Shown here: one piece after another, positions 60,247-64,000 of the stretch | Layout: each line of letters begins with the position of its first letter | How positions within the stretch are numbered: the first letter of the stretch is position 1 | NCBI GenBank assembly: GCA_003577305.1 | Contig: QEVL01000011.1 | Span: 1-64,000 of the forward strand | DNA length: 64,000 bases | Direction of reading: 5' to 3' | Origin: Burkholderiales bacterium | Lineage (GTDB): Bacteria > Pseudomonadota > Gammaproteobacteria > Burkholderiales > Burkholderiaceae_E | Notes under the pieces: generated by a model | Told to the model about the DNA's origin: nothing | Database searches by the model: none | Seen by the model: the letters and a program-made list of their open reading frames with translations, nothing else | Made by a program: the position numbers and the translations under genes

Positions 60247-61388
60247 TCGGACACCACTTTCCAGCGGCCGTCCTGGATCTGCGACAGGCGGGAGACGTTG
60301 CTGCCCAGGCGCTTCTTCGGACCGAAGGTCATCTCGGCGCTGCCGAAGATGTCGGTCGGAATGGTCATCGTGTCCATCGCCTTCACGAAGCTGTCGGTGG
60401 TGAGGTTCGGCCCGGCCTTCTCCACCGCGCGAACGAAGGTGTCGATCGCGAGATAGCCGTAGACCGAGAACACGCTCGGGTCTTCGTTGAAGCGGGTCTT
60501 GTACTTGTTGGCCCAGAAGCGCAGCGGCTGTGACGCATCGTCGAGATACGGGATCTGCACCGTCATCGCCGCATAGAGCCCGTCCATCGCCTTGCCGCCG
60601 AGCTTGTGGATCAGTTCGGTGTAGGCCGCGCTCGAGCCGAGGAACGTGGGGTTGAATCCCGTCTTGCGCGATTCGCCGATCACGCCGATGGTCTCGCGGA
60701 TGACCGTGCCCAGCACGACGAAGTCGCACCCTGCGGCCTTCATCCGGGCCACCTGCGACGAGAAGTCGGTGGCGCCGCGCTTGTAGGTGGTCTTCTCGGC
60801 GAGCGCCATGCCGATCGTCTTCAGGCCGGCCTCGGTGCCGCGCAGCACCTCGAGCCCGAACTCGTCGTCCTGGTAGACGGTGCAGACCTTCTTCGCGCCC
60901 TTCTGCTTCACCAGTTGCGGCGTGGCCTGCCGGACCTGGTCGTAGTAGGTGGCCGCGAAAGAGTACTTCAGCCGGTGGAACGGCTCGTACATCTCGCGCG
61001 CCGCGGTGATCGGGAAGAAGTTGATCACGTTCTTCTCGAACTGGATCGGCATCGACGCCATGTTCGGGGCGGTGCCCAGGTGGCCGACCATCGCGAAGAT
61101 CTTGTCCTGGTTGACCAGCTTCTGCGCGCCGAGCACGGCCTTGCGCGGATCGTAGCCGTCGTCCTCGATGAGCAGTTCGAGCTTGCGCCCGTTCACACCG
61201 CCCTGTTCGTTGAGTTCCTCGGTGCGCAGCGTCATGCCGCTGCGCAACTGCTTGCCGAAGCCGGCGAGCGGTCCCGACAGGTCGAGCAGCGACCCGATCA
61301 CGATCCTGTCCTTGGTGACGCCCTGGGTCTGGGCGACTGCGAGCGGCACGCTCAGCGCGAGGGCCATTGCGACGACGATGCGCTTCAT
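60228..61388 (-). CDS. Periplasmic branched-chain-type substrate-binding protein
   Basis: A 386-residue Peripla_BP_6 protein with a clear Sec signal (MKRIVVAMALALSVPLAVAQ, cleavage after AVA or AQ at about residue 20). The mature part has IVIGSLLDLSGPLAGFGKQL, MVGHLGTAPNMASMPIQFE and KKVCTVYQDDEFGLEVLRG. The upstream LivF-type ATPase and acyl-CoA ligase are on the same strand, so the ligand may be a carboxylic or aromatic acid that the ligase then activates. The ATG at 61388 gives the signal peptide. Confidence 0.9.
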   Translation of the reverse strand: MKRIVVAMALALSVPLAVAQTQGVTKDRIVIGSLLDLSGPLAGFGKQLRSGMTLRTEELNEQGGVNGRKLELLIEDDGYDPRKAVLGAQKLVNQDKIFAMVGHLGTAPNMASMPIQFEKNVINFFPITAAREMYEPFHRLKYSFAATYYDQVRQATPQLVKQKGAKKVCTVYQDDEFGLEVLRGTEAGLKTIGMALAEKTTYKRGATDFSSQVARMKAAGCDFVVLGTVIRETIGVIGESRKTGFNPTFLGSSAAYTELIHKLGGKAMDGLYAAMTVQIPYLDDASQPLRFWANKYKTRFNEDPSVFSVYGYLAIDTFVRAVEKAGPNLTTDSFVKAMDTMTIPTDIFGSAEMTFGPKKRLGSNVSRLSQIQDGRWKVVSDYFKGD

Positions 61389-61439
61389 CTGCTTTCTCTC
61401 CTTGCTCTCCACCAGACACGGCTTCGGGCTCTGTGTCCC

Positions 61440-63302
61440 TCAGCCCCCTTTGTACATCGATTCGATCAGGTCGGCGTACTTCTTCTCCACGAACTTGCGC
61501 TTGAGCTTCATCGTTGGAGTCAGCTCCTCGTCTTCCGCGGTCAGCTGCGTCTCGATCAGCCGGAACGCCTTGACCTGCTCGACCCGGGCGAGCTCGCGGT
61601 TGACCCGGTCGACTTCCGCCTGGATCAGCGCCTGGACCTCGCGGGCGCGCGTGAGGCTCGCGTAGTTCGAGAACGGCACGTCGTGGTCCTGCGCGTACTT
61701 CTCGACGTTCTCCTGGTCGATCATGACCAGCGCGGTCAGGAACGGCCGCCTGTCGCCCACGACCACTGCGTCGGTGATGTACGGCGAGAACTTCAGCTCG
61801 TTCTCGATCTCGCTCGGCGTGATGTTCTTGCCGCCGGCCGTGATGATGATGTCCTTCATCCGGTCGGTGATGCGGAAGAAACCCTCGTCATCGACCGTGC
61901 CCACGTCGCCTGTGTGCAGCCAGCCGTCGGCGTCGATTGCTTCGGCGGTCTTCTCTGGCTGGTTCAGGTAGCCCATGAAGACGTTGGGGCCGCGGATCAG
62001 CAGTTCGCCGGTGGCCGGGTCGAGCCTTACCTCGTTGTAGGCGGCCGCGGGGCCGATCGAGCCCGGCTTGATATGGGTGGCGGGCATGCCGGTGGACGCA
62101 CCGCCCGACTCGGTCTGGCCCCATACCTCGAGCATCGGAACGCCCAGCGAAAGGTACCAGCGCACCAGCTCGGGGGAGATCGGAGCCGCGCCGGTGACGA
62201 GGTAGCGGGCGCGATGGATGCCGATCATCTTGCGCACGTTGTCCAGCGCCAGCACGCGCGCGATGCGAAAGGCAGCCTTCAGCGTGGCCGGCACCGGCTT
62301 GCCTTCCAGGATCCGCTGGGCCACGCGACGGCCCACGCCGATCCCCCAGCGGTAGGCGAGCTGCTGCAGCCGCGTCGCCTCGGAGATCGCGATCGACACC
62401 GCCGAATAGAACTTCTCCCAGACCCGCGGAACCGCGATGAACACGGTGGGCGCGATCTCGCGCACGTTCTCCGGCACCGTATCGGGGTTCTCGACGAAGT
62501 TGAGCCGGGCGCCGGTGTAGAGCGCGAAATACTCGCCCCCGAGCCGCTCGGCGACGTGGCACAGCGGCAGGAAGCACATCCGCTCGTCGCGGTCGGTTTG
62601 CGAGATCACCAGGTTGTAGCCGCGCGTGGTGTAGACGACGTTGGCATGGCTGAGCATCGCGCCCTTGGGGCGGCCGGTGGTCCCCGACGTGTAGATGAGG
62701 ATCGCGAGGTCGCCGGGCCGGGCCGTGGCGCAGCGTGCGTCGTATTCGCCGGGGTGCGCCGCATCGTGTTCGGCGCCCCTGCGGCGCAGCGCTTCCAGGC
62801 TCGTCACCATCGGATCTTCGAAGTGGCGCAGCCCGTCCATGTCGAAGACCACGATGTGACGCAGTAGCGGCAGCCGGTCGCGCACCTCGAGCACCTTGTC
62901 GAGCTGCTCGTCGTCCTCGACGAAGACGACCGTCGTGCGCGAGTCTTCGCACAGGTAGTGCACCTGGCTCGCCGCGTCGGTCGGGTAGATGCCGTTGGCC
63001 ACGCCGCCGGCGCACAGCACGCCGAGGTCGGCGAGGACCCACTCGACCACCGTGTTCGACAGGATCGACGCGCACTCGCCCGGGCGAAAGCCCAGCGCGG
63101 CGAGTCCCATCGCGGTTTCGCGTACCGCCCGCCCGGTCTCGTTCCACGACCAGCTGCGCCAGATGCCGAGTTCCTTCTCGCGCATGAACACCGCTTCGCC
63201 GCGCAGGGCGACCGCGTTGCGGAACATCTCGGGGATCGTCTCGCCGGGCACGACGATGCCGGGTTCGGGGCGGATGTGCTCGAGGTTCCAGAGGACGCTC
63301 AT
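61440..63302 (-). CDS. AMP-dependent long-chain acyl-CoA synthetase
   Basis: A 620-residue ANL-superfamily ligase that makes acyl-CoA from a free acid, ATP and CoA. The P-loop-like motif is LIYTSGTTGRPKGAMLSHAN (about residues 185-204); VWGQTESGGASTGMP, LHTGDVGTVDDEGFF, RMKDIIITAGGKNITPSEIE and the C-terminal catalytic Lys region TPTMKLKRKFVEKKY follow. It belongs to the FadD15-like long-chain group. ATG 63302 was chosen; GTG 63311, overlapping the ATPase stop as GTGA, is an alternative. Confidence 0.92.
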   Translation of the reverse strand: MSVLWNLEHIRPEPGIVVPGETIPEMFRNAVALRGEAVFMREKELGIWRSWSWNETGRAVRETAMGLAALGFRPGECASILSNTVVEWVLADLGVLCAGGVANGIYPTDAASQVHYLCEDSRTTVVFVEDDEQLDKVLEVRDRLPLLRHIVVFDMDGLRHFEDPMVTSLEALRRRGAEHDAAHPGEYDARCATARPGDLAILIYTSGTTGRPKGAMLSHANVVYTTRGYNLVISQTDRDERMCFLPLCHVAERLGGEYFALYTGARLNFVENPDTVPENVREIAPTVFIAVPRVWEKFYSAVSIAISEATRLQQLAYRWGIGVGRRVAQRILEGKPVPATLKAAFRIARVLALDNVRKMIGIHRARYLVTGAAPISPELVRWYLSLGVPMLEVWGQTESGGASTGMPATHIKPGSIGPAAAYNEVRLDPATGELLIRGPNVFMGYLNQPEKTAEAIDADGWLHTGDVGTVDDEGFFRITDRMKDIIITAGGKNITPSEIENELKFSPYITDAVVVGDRRPFLTALVMIDQENVEKYAQDHDVPFSNYASLTRAREVQALIQAEVDRVNRELARVEQVKAFRLIETQLTAEDEELTPTMKLKRKFVEKKYADLIESMYKGG

Positions 63303-63307
63303 CGCGT

Positions 63308-64000
63308 TCACCGCCAGGTCTTCTTGCGCTTCCAGCGCCGCTCGCCGCGTGCGCCGGTGTCGCGGATGCCCAGGTAGAACTCGCGGATGTCCTCCTTCTC
63401 GCGCAGCACCGCGCAACTGTCTTCCATCACGATGCGGCCGTTCTCCAGCACGTAACCATAGTCGGCCGCGTTGAGCGCCATGTTCGCGTTCTGCTCGACC
63501 AGCAGCATCGTGGTGCCGCGTTCGCGGTTGATCCGCACCACGATCTCGAAGATCTCCCTGGTGAGTCTCGGAGACAGGCCGAGGCTCGGCTCGTCGAGCA
63601 GGATCATCCGCGGCGCGGCCATGATCGCGCGCGAGATCGCCAGCATCTGCTGCTGGCCGCCCGAGAGCAGGCCGGCGTCCTGGGCGGCGCGCTCGCGCAG
63701 GATCGGGAAGTAGTCGTACACCGCCGCGAGGTCGCGTTCGACGCCGTCGCGGTCCTGGCGCGTGTAGGCGCCCATCATCAGGTTGTCGCGCACCGACAGA
63801 AGCGGGAACACCTCGCGGCCTTCCGGAACGTGCGACAGGCCGCGCCGGACGATCAAGGCCGGGTCGCGCGCGGTGATGTCCTCTCCGTGGAACGAGATCG
63901 AACCCTTGCGCGGGTCGAGGATCCCGGAGATGGTCTTCAGGATCGTGGTCTTGCCGGCGCCGTTGGAGCCCAGCACGGTGGCGATCTCGCCTTCGCGCAC
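63308..64000 (-). CDS. LivF-type ABC transporter ATPase (5' end outside window)
   Basis: ATPase of a branched-chain-amino-acid-type (HAAT) importer. The visible 230 residues start just before Walker A (GSNGAGKTTILKTISG) and include VPEGREVFPLLSVRDNL, signature LLSGGQQQMLAISRA, Walker B ILLDEPSLGLSP and the H-loop-like VEQN. The N-terminal 10-20 residues lie beyond the window edge. The C-terminal tail is unusually basic (RGERRWKRKKTWR). Coupled to the acyl-CoA ligase and binding protein downstream, suggesting uptake and activation of an organic acid. Confidence 0.92.
   Translation of the reverse strand: MREGEIATVLGSNGAGKTTILKTISGILDPRKGSISFHGEDITARDPALIVRRGLSHVPEGREVFPLLSVRDNLMMGAYTRQDRDGVERDLAAVYDYFPILRERAAQDAGLLSGGQQQMLAISRAIMAAPRMILLDEPSLGLSPRLTREIFEIVVRINRERGTTMLLVEQNANMALNAADYGYVLENGRIVMEDSCAVLREKEDIREFYLGIRDTGARGERRWKRKKTWR

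Overview
The window is a 64 kb stretch of a GC-rich chromosome, almost certainly from a betaproteobacterium of the Burkholderiales type. Supporting evidence: the infB-rbfA-truB-typA order, a lysine-rich SWIB protein, a DUF3460-scpA pair, red-type (form IC) RuBisCO with CbbX and CbbR, and many beta-oxidation genes. No insertion sequence, phage, CRISPR array or rRNA was seen.

Layout. 1-6103: translation genes infB (5' end cut off), rbfA, truB and typA, then a histone-H1-like/SWIB protein closed by a clear terminator. 6105-9777: small accessory genes (YhhN-type membrane protein, LysR regulator, macrodomain protein, crotonase, methyltransferase). 9783-15824: a Calvin-cycle operon on the minus strand (cbbL-cbbS-cbbX-fbp-prk) facing divergent cbbR, with a palindrome in the shared promoter. 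15821-24949: housekeeping genes (arfB, aminotransferase, PIN protein, OmpA-like, murB, scpA, metG, apbC). 25090-25185: a selenocysteine tRNA. 25673-31435: molybdate regulator and transporter genes (modE, C, B, A), two ModE-like operators, a scar where two genes have lost their 5' ends, and a FecCD-type ABC importer. 31515-38955: a seven-gene form II CO-dehydrogenase-like molybdenum hydroxylase cluster (coxS-L-M-D-E-G and an XdhC/CoxF protein). 39226-40917: dcd interrupted by a 376-residue intein with an HNH endonuclease. 41157-46633: leuA, a periplasmic binding protein, rpsO and pnp. 46641-51373 and 57795-64000: acyl-CoA metabolism and branched-chain-type transport. Between these two blocks (51457-57774) sits a lower-GC signalling block: a membrane GGDEF-EAL protein, a FeeM-like N-acyl amino acid synthase and a hybrid histidine kinase.

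How it fits together. RuBisCO, PRK, FBPase and CbbX indicate potential CO2 fixation. The molybdenum hydroxylase cluster, molybdate uptake and tRNA-Sec suggest a lithotrophic or formate-linked metabolism that depends on molybdenum and perhaps selenium. No formate dehydrogenase or other selenoprotein lies in this window, so that link is inference. Form II CoxL enzymes are not all CO oxidisers. The most unusual items are the Dcd intein at the active site, tRNA-Sec beside the molybdate genes, the double-truncation scar at about 28,975, and the FeeM/c-di-GMP/kinase block with two ACUA-capped RNA hairpins.
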